The position numbers and the translations under genes were made by a program. From the NCBI GenBank assembly GCA_025399215.1, contig MU621102.1:64562-128561 (forward strand): 64,000 nt of DNA. Reading direction: 5' to 3'. The stretch is from Globomyces pollinis-pini (Eukaryota; Chytridiomycota; Chytridiomycetes; Rhizophydiales; Globomycetaceae). Shown here in pieces: positions 1-8,946 of this stretch (position 1 is its first letter; each line of letters begins with the position of its first letter). The notes under the pieces were generated by a model. That model was not told the DNA's origin, made no database searches, and worked only from the letters and a program-made list of their open reading frames with translations.

Positions 1-553
1 GGTGACAGATTCTGGACTCCACAACTTTTTGGACCAGTCATTGGTTCGTACCAAACACTTTCCAGCCCTGTTTGGACCGGCAGTTACAGTCCAGCCTTTT
101 GCAATCCCAGTAGTCATACAGTAACCCGATGCAGGATTTCCGTTCAAACCGAAGTCTTTGAAAACGTCAGCGGCGGTTGGGTTTTCTGAGTCTAACGTCC
201 AATCCCAGTAAGGCAGGATGATGGAAGGATTAACAGATTGTAACGCTTGTTCGTAATGGTGAATAAACCAACGGTGCCAAGGCAAGAAAGGGGCTTTTGA
301 ATGATTATCAAGTGCCATTTCGATGTGCAAGTCAGCAAATTGATTGTAATTCCAACGAGCGTAATCTGTTCTACCGGCTGGAGCACGATTCTTTAAAGCA
401 GTAACAGCATTCTAACATAAAAAACAAACACCTTACCAAATATGCATCTTTTTCTCCGCGAGACAGTTGAGACCATTCTTTACGAACTGATGGATTCGAG
501 CATTGTGCAGCGACATTGGCGACCAAGAAAGCAAGAAGTAAACTGAGCTTCAT
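1..553 (-). CDS. Tyrosinase, N-terminal half (runs off the left edge)
   Basis: Starts at an ATG at 553 with a clear signal peptide (about 16 residues, ending VAAQ), so the enzyme is secreted. One intron at 412-436 is only 25 nt; splicing joins KDAYL to NAVTALKNRAP. The second exon holds the type-3 copper CuA site: a His in DLHIEMALDNH, then PFLPWHRWFIHHYEQAL and LPYWDW. These are diagnostic of the tyrosinase central domain. Such enzymes oxidise phenols to quinones (melanin, wall cross-linking). The CuB half and C-terminus lie outside the window. Family assignment is firm; the substrate is not known. Confidence 0.93.
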
Positions 554-915
554 TTCTATGTTGTATTATAATGAAAAAAGGATCCCTTTTGCTTCTTAAC
601 TATTCTGGTTCTGGCCGTTCGTGTGACTTTGGGTTTCAACCTAGTCGGGACCTCACATCGTTTTCTTTCAAGGAATCCTTCGACGTTACAGATACGATCC
701 ATCCATAAACTGTTCATTAAATAAGTCCAACCATTGAGAAAATCTAAGGTGCAGAATATGATTGAAATGGTTGTTTTTGTGCAGCACCCTCACGCTGTTT
801 CACTGTTGTTTGAACTACTCCTTAATCAACTTACCAGTTGACTAATGATGACCTAGATTTCATCCGGTTAAGGTAATAATTAAACGCCAAATGGTTTGAA
901 ATGCACAACGCAATT
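554..915. other. Intergenic, nothing recognised
   Basis: This holds the promoter of the tyrosinase gene (transcribed leftwards) and the 3' side of the first Bem46-like gene. I see no coding frame, repeat or RNA gene. Confidence 0.6.
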
Positions 916-2111
916 TTATTTCTTTGTTGTTTTGGCTTTATCCACTTCATTCAAAAACATTCTCACAGTCTCAAAGTAAGCGGGTTGTGAGACAGTATCG
1001 TTATGGTTCCCTTTTGCAAATGATTTAAATTTAATCAATTTTTTGGTAGAGTTTTTGGAAATATCATGCAACTTTTTCATGTGAGAATTTGGAACGATTT
1101 GATCAGAGTCTCCACTACAAATTTAAGATTTTTTATCGAATGGCAGTATGATGGTGGATTCAAGATTCGGAAGAATGTCCATTCAACATTAACTTACCTC
1201 AAAAACAGTATAGGAAGATCAATAGAGCCAATTAATTTTTCGGAATCCCAAACAGAGCTGCACAAGAAAGTTAACGGTGCGAGTAACGGTACAGCATTTG
1301 GTAACACTTTGGGCTAAAATTTGAATTAAGTTCCCTGAAAAATAAATTACCACACTCAAGAAAGTATTTTCAATCATCAATGCGTGAATTTTTCCTTGGT
1401 TCTTGGAAGCAACATGAAGGGCAACTGCTCCTCCGAGAGACTGTCCATAAACGATGATCTTTGATTTTTTCAAATGTTGATGCTCCAATATATATTCCAT
1501 TGCAGCCTTGTATGTCAACAAATATGATATCTTATACCTCTCCATCCAATCGTAATCCTTTTTCGTTTGCACTGCCTTCACTAGCACCATATCTACAAAT
1601 TTAAATTAATTGCCACAAACCTAACGTGTTAAAATAATCCACAGCAATACCCTCGATAGGATACCATAAGAACATTGCAGGTCAGGTACATTTGTAATGC
1701 CTTAGCAATGGGTAATCGGTGACCAATGTTACCAGCCTGTCCATGAAAGTACAAGATAGTAGTATTTGATAATGGTCCAGTTTTATTTCCAGTTCTTGAT
1801 TTAATCAAATATGCTTTAATCTTTACGTTATCACTAGTTGTGATAGTGACATCCTCCCAATCAGCAATTCTAGGGTCAATTTCATACACTGATAATACTG
1901 ATGTTCGTTTGGCTTTGGGATTTCAGTGCGAGCACCTTGAGGAAACTCACTTGCGTAACTATAAAATCAGATAAACCACCACCGTTAGTTACATGAATAA
2001 GTTCTGGTAAAAGTATAATAGCGTTAAAGCTAACAACAACAAAAGAATAAAAACGATCGAAAGTCCTTTCAATATCCAAATGATCCAACCTCCTACAGCT
2101 GCCAACTCCAT
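916..2111 (-). CDS. Bem46/ABHD13-like alpha/beta hydrolase, copy 1
   Basis: ATG at 2111. The N-terminus is a membrane anchor (WILKGLSIVFILLLLLAL). Joining exons over short introns gives PKPNEHQIADWEDVTITTSDNVKIKAYLI, then LYFHGQAGNIGHRLP (oxyanion-hole HG) and the nucleophile elbow VYGQSLGGAVALH, with the catalytic Ser in GQSLGG. Near the end come the acid and base regions: GGDEIVPNSHM and KGNHNDT. This order matches the Bem46/ABHD13 family of membrane-anchored serine hydrolases. The intron near 1870 is 29 nt. It is followed head-to-tail by a paralogue with the same anchor, the same intron position and similar sequence, so the pair arose by tandem duplication. The substrate is unknown. Confidence 0.85.
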
Positions 2112-2185
2112 GTTAAAAGCAAAGAAAAAATCAATTTGTATCTGGTCGCACGAAAGGAAACTCATGGGAATTGCTAACACAGAAT

Positions 2186-3347
2186 TCATTTATTTAATTT
2201 GCCCTTGTCTACATCATACCAAAAACTTCTTATCGTTTCAAAGTACTCTGGTTGAGATACGGTGTCGTTGTGACTACCTTTTGGGAATGATTTAAAACGA
2301 ATCAACTTTGACGAGGACTTTTTAGCAATCTCATGTAGTTTTTTCATATGTGATGGTGGGACAAGTTGATCGATTTCACCACTACGATTTTAGTAAAATG
2401 TCAGTTGTATCAAAGTAAAAACAATAGTAGAAACGTATAAAATTGATATGCTTACCTTAAGAATAGAATAGGCAAGTCGATGGTTGCAATAGCAGATTCA
2501 GAATCCCATATTTGATTGCACAAAAAGGTTAATCTGGATAAGACTGGTAAAACATGTGGCATCAACTTCCTCTATAATACTAATCAAAAATACCAGCTTA
2601 CTAGTCCAAGGAACGTATTTTCCAGTACGAGAGCATCTATTTTACCTTGGTTTTTGGCTGCCAAGTCGACGCTAACTGCACCTCCAATGGACTGCCCATA
2701 AACTAAAATCTTGGAATTTTTCAAAGAAGAATGGCTTGTAAGATAGTCTAATGCGGCCTAAAACATTAAATCTATTGGTATTTATACTTGAGCATCCAAT
2801 TTCATCCCTTGTTCGTTTGCACTTCCTTCACTGGCTCCGTACCTAGATTTAGACCACTCCAAAATACCTAGAATTCATTAAAATTTAAAACAATACCCTC
2901 GATAAGACAACATGAAAACATTACACCCCAATGCCATTTTCAAAACATTTGAAATTGGTAATCGATGACCCATATTCCCTGCATTAGCATGAAAGTACAA
3001 TAAAGTTGAATTGGCCAATGGTGCATTAGGTTGTGCTCGATGTCTGATGAAGTATCCCTTTAATTTAACCCCATCACTTGCTGTCAAAGTAACATCTTCC
3101 CAATCATCCATTCTACCATAAACTGATTAATGAAATACCCATGTTCATTTGGTTTTGGAATGTTTGTTCGAGCACCTTCTGGGAAATCAGCAGCATAACT
3201 GAATGATCAAACCGGATCAACTTACATCATCTTGTTCTGATTGAAATATAACAAACTGATAAAACCAGTTGCAAGTGCTAGTGAGAAATAAACTGCCCAT
3301 TTTAAGGTCCAAGTCGTCCAACTAATAAAACTCGCACTTAATTCCAT
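2186..3347 (-). CDS. Bem46/ABHD13-like alpha/beta hydrolase, copy 2
   Basis: ATG at 3347, followed by an N-terminal membrane segment (WAVYFSLALATGFISLLYF). The first intron is about 27 nt and ends just before YAADFPEGARTNIPKPNEH. The second is 26 nt and sits at the same place as in copy 1, just before MDDWEDVTLTASDGVKLKGYF. YFHANAGNMGHRLP and YGQSIGGAVSVD (rebuilt from 2640-2710) are the oxyanion-hole and nucleophile regions. The C-terminus carries KGSHNDTVSQPEYFETI, which has the catalytic His and closely matches copy 1. Only 74 nt separate the two copies. Redundancy or altered substrate preference is an inference. Confidence 0.83.
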
Positions 3348-3510
3348 TCAATACCAAAAAGTGAGAAATTTACGTGGAATTAAAACACAACACCAGGATA
3401 CAATACGTATCATTAATAAAGAATTATTATTGTAGAGTCTACATACTCTGACTTTGAAGATCAAATGGCATGGTAGCCAAACTTTGAAGGACTATTTATA
3501 TTATAATTGA

Positions 3511-4926
3511 TCATTGAATAACGCAGCATTTAGATGACTGTATTTCAGTTACTGTTGCCTTTTCTGTATGTGCTTCGAATTGCTTTCGATAGTCATGCTT
3601 TTCCAGTTCCAAGAACTTTTCAACATCTCCCATATTTGGAGGCTCCAATTTGCAAATTAGATCTACAACAGTTGGTTCGGTGATTCCTTTGGTTAAAATC
3701 ATGTATGCCGCTGTTTGGTAAGGTTCGTCAATGACAAAAGCATCCCCAAGTCCCATTAATCCAAGAACATGACCTCTTTTCGCTGCATCCCAATAAAACG
3801 GAATTGCTTTCTTCATTGCAACCTTCTCCGTTAATTTACACCATTTTCCTCGGTGATATTCCAGGTGTCTTGCATATTCATATGCGCCATCAGAACACTC
3901 GTAAGCTGCAGCTACTGCAAAAGTAGGAGCATAAGTGTCAACTGATGTGAGTGACCCGAATCTAAGTAAATTACAGGCACGATATAATTCTAATCCAACA
4001 TTTTCAACTTCAGGCAGCAAAAACCTTGGTAAATTAGCTGTTGTTTTGACCAGTGCTTTATCAGCCATTAAATAAGAACCATATAGCCTTTGGAATTGTG
4101 GTAAGATGGTTTTCTCAAATATTTCGGCATTGTATTTTTCCAAACCACGGTCAGCACCGTATTGCATAAAGTTAAACCCATCAAGCAGAACATCCATCTC
4201 CGATTCAGTGGGGGAAGTAGATATCGAACCATTGGTTGTCATTAGAGAGTTTACCATTCGCAGTCCAATTGAAAATGCCGCATCACCGAATCCCTGAACT
4301 GCGGATCTGTATGCCCATTTCAAGGATTCTTCTTCATCTACTTCAGCTCCTCCATATCCATTTTTCAAAATCATGGATATTCTATACTGTGATTTTGGAT
4401 GTTGCAACTTATAAATTGGGGTTTCATTTGTTGTATTCCTTCCTACAGTTTTATAGATTTCAAGTGCCTTCACTACATTGATATCTATCAGCTTTTTCCC
4501 TTCACTATCTTGTACACCATTCTCATAGCATAGACCATGATAGTAACAAGCTAACAAATAACCTTTTTTAGCAGATTCTGACAGGTATTCTATGGATTCC
4601 AAGGTATCTCCCCCGGTAATATTTTGAAGTTTATAGAATTCATATTGAAATACAGGATCTTTCGAATCGTCAGCAGCCATTTTCATCCAATCTCTTGCAT
4701 TTACATACATTTTCTTTTCATATAGTATTTTTGATATCTTGACCATACATTGTGAAGGAGAGAAATCTTTAGATTCTAACAATTGCTTGTACATCAAGTT
4801 CAAAGTTTGTTCCAATACTGCAACTGACTCCGCCTTCCATTCCAATGGTTTTGGGCCATTCACAACCTTGCTTGGTAAAACTGGAGAATCAGCAGTTGGT
4901 AATGTTGAATCTGAGTCTGATATCAT
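3511..4926 (-). CDS. Sel1-repeat protein with C-terminal CaaX box, Skt5/Chs4-like
   Basis: The first in-frame ATG is at 4926 (MISDSDSTLPT); the frame stays open to about 4980 without another ATG. The protein is about 471 aa, single-exon. It has a run of Sel1/TPR-like helical repeats (YLSESAKKGYLLACYYHGLCYENG, YRSAVQGFGDAAFSIGL, YWDAAKRGHVLGLMGLGDA). It ends SSKCCVIQ, a canonical CaaX prenylation box with a second Cys just before it. Sel1 repeats plus a terminal CaaX is the layout of fungal Skt5/Chs4, the prenylated activators of chitin synthase. The sequence is divergent, so another Sel1 adaptor role is possible. I am sure of the repeats and the CaaX box, less of the orthology. Confidence 0.7.
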   Translation of the reverse strand: MISDSDSTLPTADSPVLPSKVVNGPKPLEWKAESVAVLEQTLNLMYKQLLESKDFSPSQCMVKISKILYEKKMYVNARDWMKMAADDSKDPVFQYEFYKLQNITGGDTLESIEYLSESAKKGYLLACYYHGLCYENGVQDSEGKKLIDINVVKALEIYKTVGRNTTNETPIYKLQHPKSQYRISMILKNGYGGAEVDEEESLKWAYRSAVQGFGDAAFSIGLRMVNSLMTTNGSISTSPTESEMDVLLDGFNFMQYGADRGLEKYNAEIFEKTILPQFQRLYGSYLMADKALVKTTANLPRFLLPEVENVGLELYRACNLLRFGSLTSVDTYAPTFAVAAAYECSDGAYEYARHLEYHRGKWCKLTEKVAMKKAIPFYWDAAKRGHVLGLMGLGDAFVIDEPYQTAAYMILTKGITEPTVVDLICKLEPPNMGDVEKFLELEKHDYRKQFEAHTEKATVTEIQSSKCCVIQ

Positions 4927-5338
4927 TTTTGACAAAGTTTTACTTACTACTTCCAACTCACTTTCACTCAGTATGTTTCACAAAAAGTGGTGACCGTTGG
5001 TTGGTTGCACAAACAGGACAGGTTGACAAGCAGAGTTAAAAAAAGTGAGACTTTGATATGACTACCAGGAAAGAATTGAAGGATGCAGTGCCGGACTTTG
5101 TTTTCCACCCTTTGTTCAAGTCAAATCATTTGCACAGCCTGGTTTTTGGTTGCTTTGAATGCAAAAAGGGGGGATAGGAAAAGTCACTAAAATGTTACAC
5201 AAATCAAAGCATTTTGTGATGTTGATTTGATGAATATTTATATCGAAGATCAAATAGGAGTCCAGCTCAAATTGCACTGGTTGCATTATTCACCTTACTT
5301 AGGTAAGCTATATATATATGTAAAATATTTTATTTTCA
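4927..5338. other. Intergenic, nothing recognised
   Basis: About 410 nt between two leftward genes. It includes AT-rich sequence and a TATATATATG-like stretch near 5311. No coding frame or RNA gene is visible. Confidence 0.5.
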
Positions 5339-7516
5339 TTACACTAATGGTTGAAGTTTCCCTTTTCTATCAAGCTTCACATTTGAGATCTGATTAGCCA
5401 ATACTGGCTTGTCGATCGCTAATTTCTGCATTTCATTTATCAGTGGAAAGTTTGCAGACGTTATAGTGGGAGACACGACTTCATAGATAGTGCCAAATCT
5501 CCATCTATCTTGTTCTTCCTGTGTTAGTTTGGCAATTGCCGCTAAGACTTCAGACACTTTTTCTAAAAGGTTAAAGGTTTCCTCATCTTCTAAGGTATAT
5601 AGTTTAATATTATCTGGTATTTTTGGTTTCTTTCTTAACACTTCTTCCATCATTAGCATTGCTTGGGTAGCCATACTAATGGTCTCTTTAGTTGCATTAA
5701 TAGGTTGTATATCTTTCTCCAAACTCTTTCCAGGTAGGATGATCAATTCTTCAACCTTTTTTTCATCAGATGCAATAGCCTTGCCCGCTTCATTGAGACC
5801 ACTATGAATAACATCCTTAGCAGCTGTGCTAGGGTCTTTATTTTCTTCTTGGTGAACTGGATCAATCACTGATTTTGATATATTCTGATTTGCTTCTACC
5901 AAATCAACATTGTCACCCATCTCAAGCTTTACTGATGGGTGTGTTTCTGATTCTCTAACATCGCTGGTGATCGATTCTCGCATAAGTTCGATGTTTTTGT
6001 TTTCTTGAAGAAAGAATTCCTTTGGTAAATCAAACTCTTCAACCCGTAATGCCTTCATAGTCATTGAAATAACCCCAAATTCAATTGGCAAGTCAATGAA
6101 TGGTAATTGATTTTCAGCCATTTTGGTCCCATTAATTTCTGAATCGTATGAGACTGATCCTTCAACAGCTGAGTAGCACTTTAAAATTTCCTTAAAGAGA
6201 CTTATCTCACTTGCAGTTGCGGTTGTAAATTGACTGGTGTGTTGAGAATATGTCAGAGTCATTCCATATACTCTTCCACTTTCGTTTCGTTCAATGTCTG
6301 ACTTTAATACTTCTATTGGGACTTCTGAATTTTCCAAATTTCTATTTTCTATGGGATATACATCTTTGTTGCTCATTCCTGTGGTTAGGTGATCACTGAT
6401 AGGTTGAATTTTATCCGTTTCAGCGTATAACTCCGCTGGATCCAAGTGGAGTGTGGGACCAGTATTGAGTATCGCATCTTGAGATAAAACATTTGCATCT
6501 TCTTTTGACCAATTGTTGTCATTCATACGATCTAGTGCGGTATGAATTGCAATGTTAGTCGAAGCCAATTCACTTGGACCACGTTGGTCCATCGATTTAT
6601 CCCCATCCTCAGTAGATGGAAGTCCCGCAGATAAGGTATCCGGAACTATGGATGAGGTTTCTATAAATTGTATTGGTGCGGAACCTTGATTTTTTTCAGT
6701 GACTTCCGGTGAAATATTTTCTCCATGAGGGTTGTCTGTATAGACAGTTGTATTTTTGTCCTGTTTAGAATTTAATATATCCAGATTGGCGTCACACTCT
6801 GTAAAACTTCTCTTTTGTATTTCAGGATCCTCTTCAATAGTGACTAATGATTTTCTAATGGAGTTTCGCTGAGCCAAAAGAAACGCTTTATCTTGGACCT
6901 CAAGTTCGCCTGATTCGTCAACTTTTACAATGGGACTGTCTGCTGATAGCGACTTTTCTATCACGATAGATTGTATTGTGCTAAACCAATTTAAAAACAT
7001 ATCTTGTTGAAAATATGGATGTGTATCAGGTTGATTCCAATAGGCACCGTGATGGAAATAAAATGTATAATCAGTAGAATCAACAGATTTGTCTTTTGAA
7101 TTAATTTTAGTAATCTCTTCTCGGCTATTTAAAGTTGTCTCACAGTAGTCTTTTTCGGTTTTCGATACAACTTCTATCAGCGACTTGCCACCTAGCCCAT
7201 TTCTGACGTTCACGGCTGCTATAGATTTTAGATGGGGTCCAGCATAGACAGAAATATAAGAACTGTGATACCTCTCAGAATACCATTGGGAAAAGTCTTC
7301 AGAGGTAAACCATATATGAGTTCGAGGTTTTGTCCAAAAACAACCATGATGCCAATAATACAATCTTCCTTTGTATACTATTGGGTCTTCCAGAAAGGGT
7401 TGTATAATTCCATCCTTGACAGGTGGTTCCATCATCAAATCTACAGGGTAAAGCCAAACCTCTTCCTTGTCCATTGGAGTGATTTTTGAACGGAAAGTGG
7501 ATGCGCTGCATCCCAT
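5339..7516 (-). CDS. Myristoylation-motif protein with a duplicated HHG..W module, unknown function
   Basis: An intronless 725-aa frame with ATG at 7516. The N-terminus MGCSAST fits N-myristoylation at Gly2 with palmitoylation at Cys3, suggesting a membrane-tethered protein. Residues 45-90 and 145-190 are two copies of one motif: Y-(W/F)-HHG-x2-W-x2-P-x-TH-x2-F-x4-F-x2-W-(Y/F)-S. The long remainder is acidic, Ser/Thr/Glu-rich and low in hydrophobics, so probably disordered. A short ordered-looking C-terminal part (NIKLYTLEDEETFNLLEKVSEVL) follows. I do not recognise the family. The duplicated aromatic/histidine motif may bind a ligand, metal or partner, but that is a guess. Confidence 0.85.
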   Translation of the reverse strand: MGCSASTFRSKITPMDKEEVWLYPVDLMMEPPVKDGIIQPFLEDPIVYKGRLYYWHHGCFWTKPRTHIWFTSEDFSQWYSERYHSSYISVYAGPHLKSIAAVNVRNGLGGKSLIEVVSKTEKDYCETTLNSREEITKINSKDKSVDSTDYTFYFHHGAYWNQPDTHPYFQQDMFLNWFSTIQSIVIEKSLSADSPIVKVDESGELEVQDKAFLLAQRNSIRKSLVTIEEDPEIQKRSFTECDANLDILNSKQDKNTTVYTDNPHGENISPEVTEKNQGSAPIQFIETSSIVPDTLSAGLPSTEDGDKSMDQRGPSELASTNIAIHTALDRMNDNNWSKEDANVLSQDAILNTGPTLHLDPAELYAETDKIQPISDHLTTGMSNKDVYPIENRNLENSEVPIEVLKSDIERNESGRVYGMTLTYSQHTSQFTTATASEISLFKEILKCYSAVEGSVSYDSEINGTKMAENQLPFIDLPIEFGVISMTMKALRVEEFDLPKEFFLQENKNIELMRESITSDVRESETHPSVKLEMGDNVDLVEANQNISKSVIDPVHQEENKDPSTAAKDVIHSGLNEAGKAIASDEKKVEELIILPGKSLEKDIQPINATKETISMATQAMLMMEEVLRKKPKIPDNIKLYTLEDEETFNLLEKVSEVLAAIAKLTQEEQDRWRFGTIYEVVSPTITSANFPLINEMQKLAIDKPVLANQISNVKLDRKGKLQPLV

Positions 7517-7782
7517 TGAAATGATTAATTGTATATAAAAGTAAGATTAGCCATCGATTTGGTCGTGGATTTGACCAAACATATTCGGAATAATTTTACC
7601 ACAACCTCCAATAAATATGTAGCTTGAATCAATAATAACTTCCACTAAACAGGTAGTTTGATATCTCTAGTCTAGTATTTGGTGTATAGATACAGCAACA
7701 TGTTTTCCTCTATTTTTAAGGGCAAGAAAATACCTTTGATAATCTTTAAACTTCAGTCGCATTCAATTTCACTTTTTATCCA

Positions 7783-8833
7783 ATGGATCTCAAATTTTCT
7801 CTTAGAGTTCATACAGCATCGGTTACCTGTCTTGATTTAGTTCAATCTCTTGGGGATAACAAATTAAATGGGAATAATGCGCTTGTTTCTGGAGATCAAA
7901 GTGGTCGTTTGGTTTTTTGGGATTTGCTATTACGAAGACCAATTCATCAATGGATTGGTCATGATGGTGCTATTATTCAAGTTGGAACTTATACTCTGGA
8001 AAATCAACTATTTATCGTTAGGTTTGGAAATCATTAATTTATTGCTAGGTTTGTGTTTTAAATATTAACTCTATTCTACCAGTCAAGGTCGTGACGATTG
8101 CATTCGAATTTGGAATTCAAAGTATCAATTATTCAAGTCTTTTGCTGTAAATTCATTACATTTCTGTCAATTTAAATTAAATCATCTCAATCATATTGTA
8201 TTTATCCAACCAAACGATACTGTAAATTTTTAATTAGTATGTAATACTATAGATTGATGTATTAAATCTATCAACCCTTCAATTAATACCCAATGAATTC
8301 ACATATCCGACTACGTCAGGATCCTGCTTGGCTTTAGAATGGTACTCAGATTCCCAGATCCTAGTTGGAAGTGATGATGGTTCACTGCATATGCTGAGTA
8401 TTACAGGAATTCAGATGTCTCTTAAATGCCACTCTGAACCTGTTTTATCTATTGCGGTGTTGAATGACACAATCGTATCTGCTGGTGCCAGTCAGAAAAT
8501 TGTTGTCTGTACTTTAAAATCTGATAAACTTGCAATCTTGGTATTCAGAATTCGGTTTAATTTTAGTGGGATATAGATTTAGAAAGTCAAGGTTTATCTC
8601 AAGTAGTTGCATTCCCTTTTAAGAGTCAATTAGGACTTGTAACGGCAGGCTGGGATAGCAAGTTAAGGCTTTTTAAACAAACTAAACAATTGGCCGTCAA
8701 GCAGGAACATAGAAAGTCAATACGCTGCTTGGCAATTGGTCAGATTACTGACCATGGAAATACTATGAATGTATGTATCTGTGGATCAGATGATACTAGA
8801 ATTAGCGTCTGGGATATTCATGATGAAAAGTAA
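7783..8833 (+). CDS. WD40 protein, Asa1/GNB1L-like (ASTRA complex subunit)
   Basis: ATG at 7783; three introns at 8022-8082 (61 nt), 8222-8252 (31 nt) and 8541-8566 (26 nt). Spliced, it gives seven WD-like blades: HTASVTCLDL...LVSGDQSGRLVFWDLLLRRP, FIVSQGRDDCIRIWN, LALEWYSDSQILVGSDDGSLHML, the blade ending LAILWDID, LGLVTAGWDSKLRLF, and a final ICGSDDTRISVWDIHDEK. The first-blade pattern FWDL..RRP followed by a QGRD..IRIW blade is typical of yeast Asa1 and animal GNB1L, which act with Tel2-Tti1-Tti2 in maturation of PIKK kinases. It shares an upstream region of about 270 nt with the leftward gene at 7516. Confidence 0.82.
8022..8082 (+). other. Composite intron of two abutting GT...AG units
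   Basis: The 61-nt first intron of the WD40 gene divides exactly into 8022-8048 (27 nt) and 8049-8082 (34 nt). Both units start GTTTG and end AG, and they touch without spacer. Removing the whole stretch is needed to join LFIVS to QGRDD. Confidence 0.6.
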
Positions 8834-8946
8834 CTTCATATCAGCATTCAACTATTCTGCAAAATAAATTCATCTTATCATTGATACTTTGGTTACATGT
8901 ATACTTATAACAACTCTATATCAAGACTTGAAGCCTCAGCTCTTTA

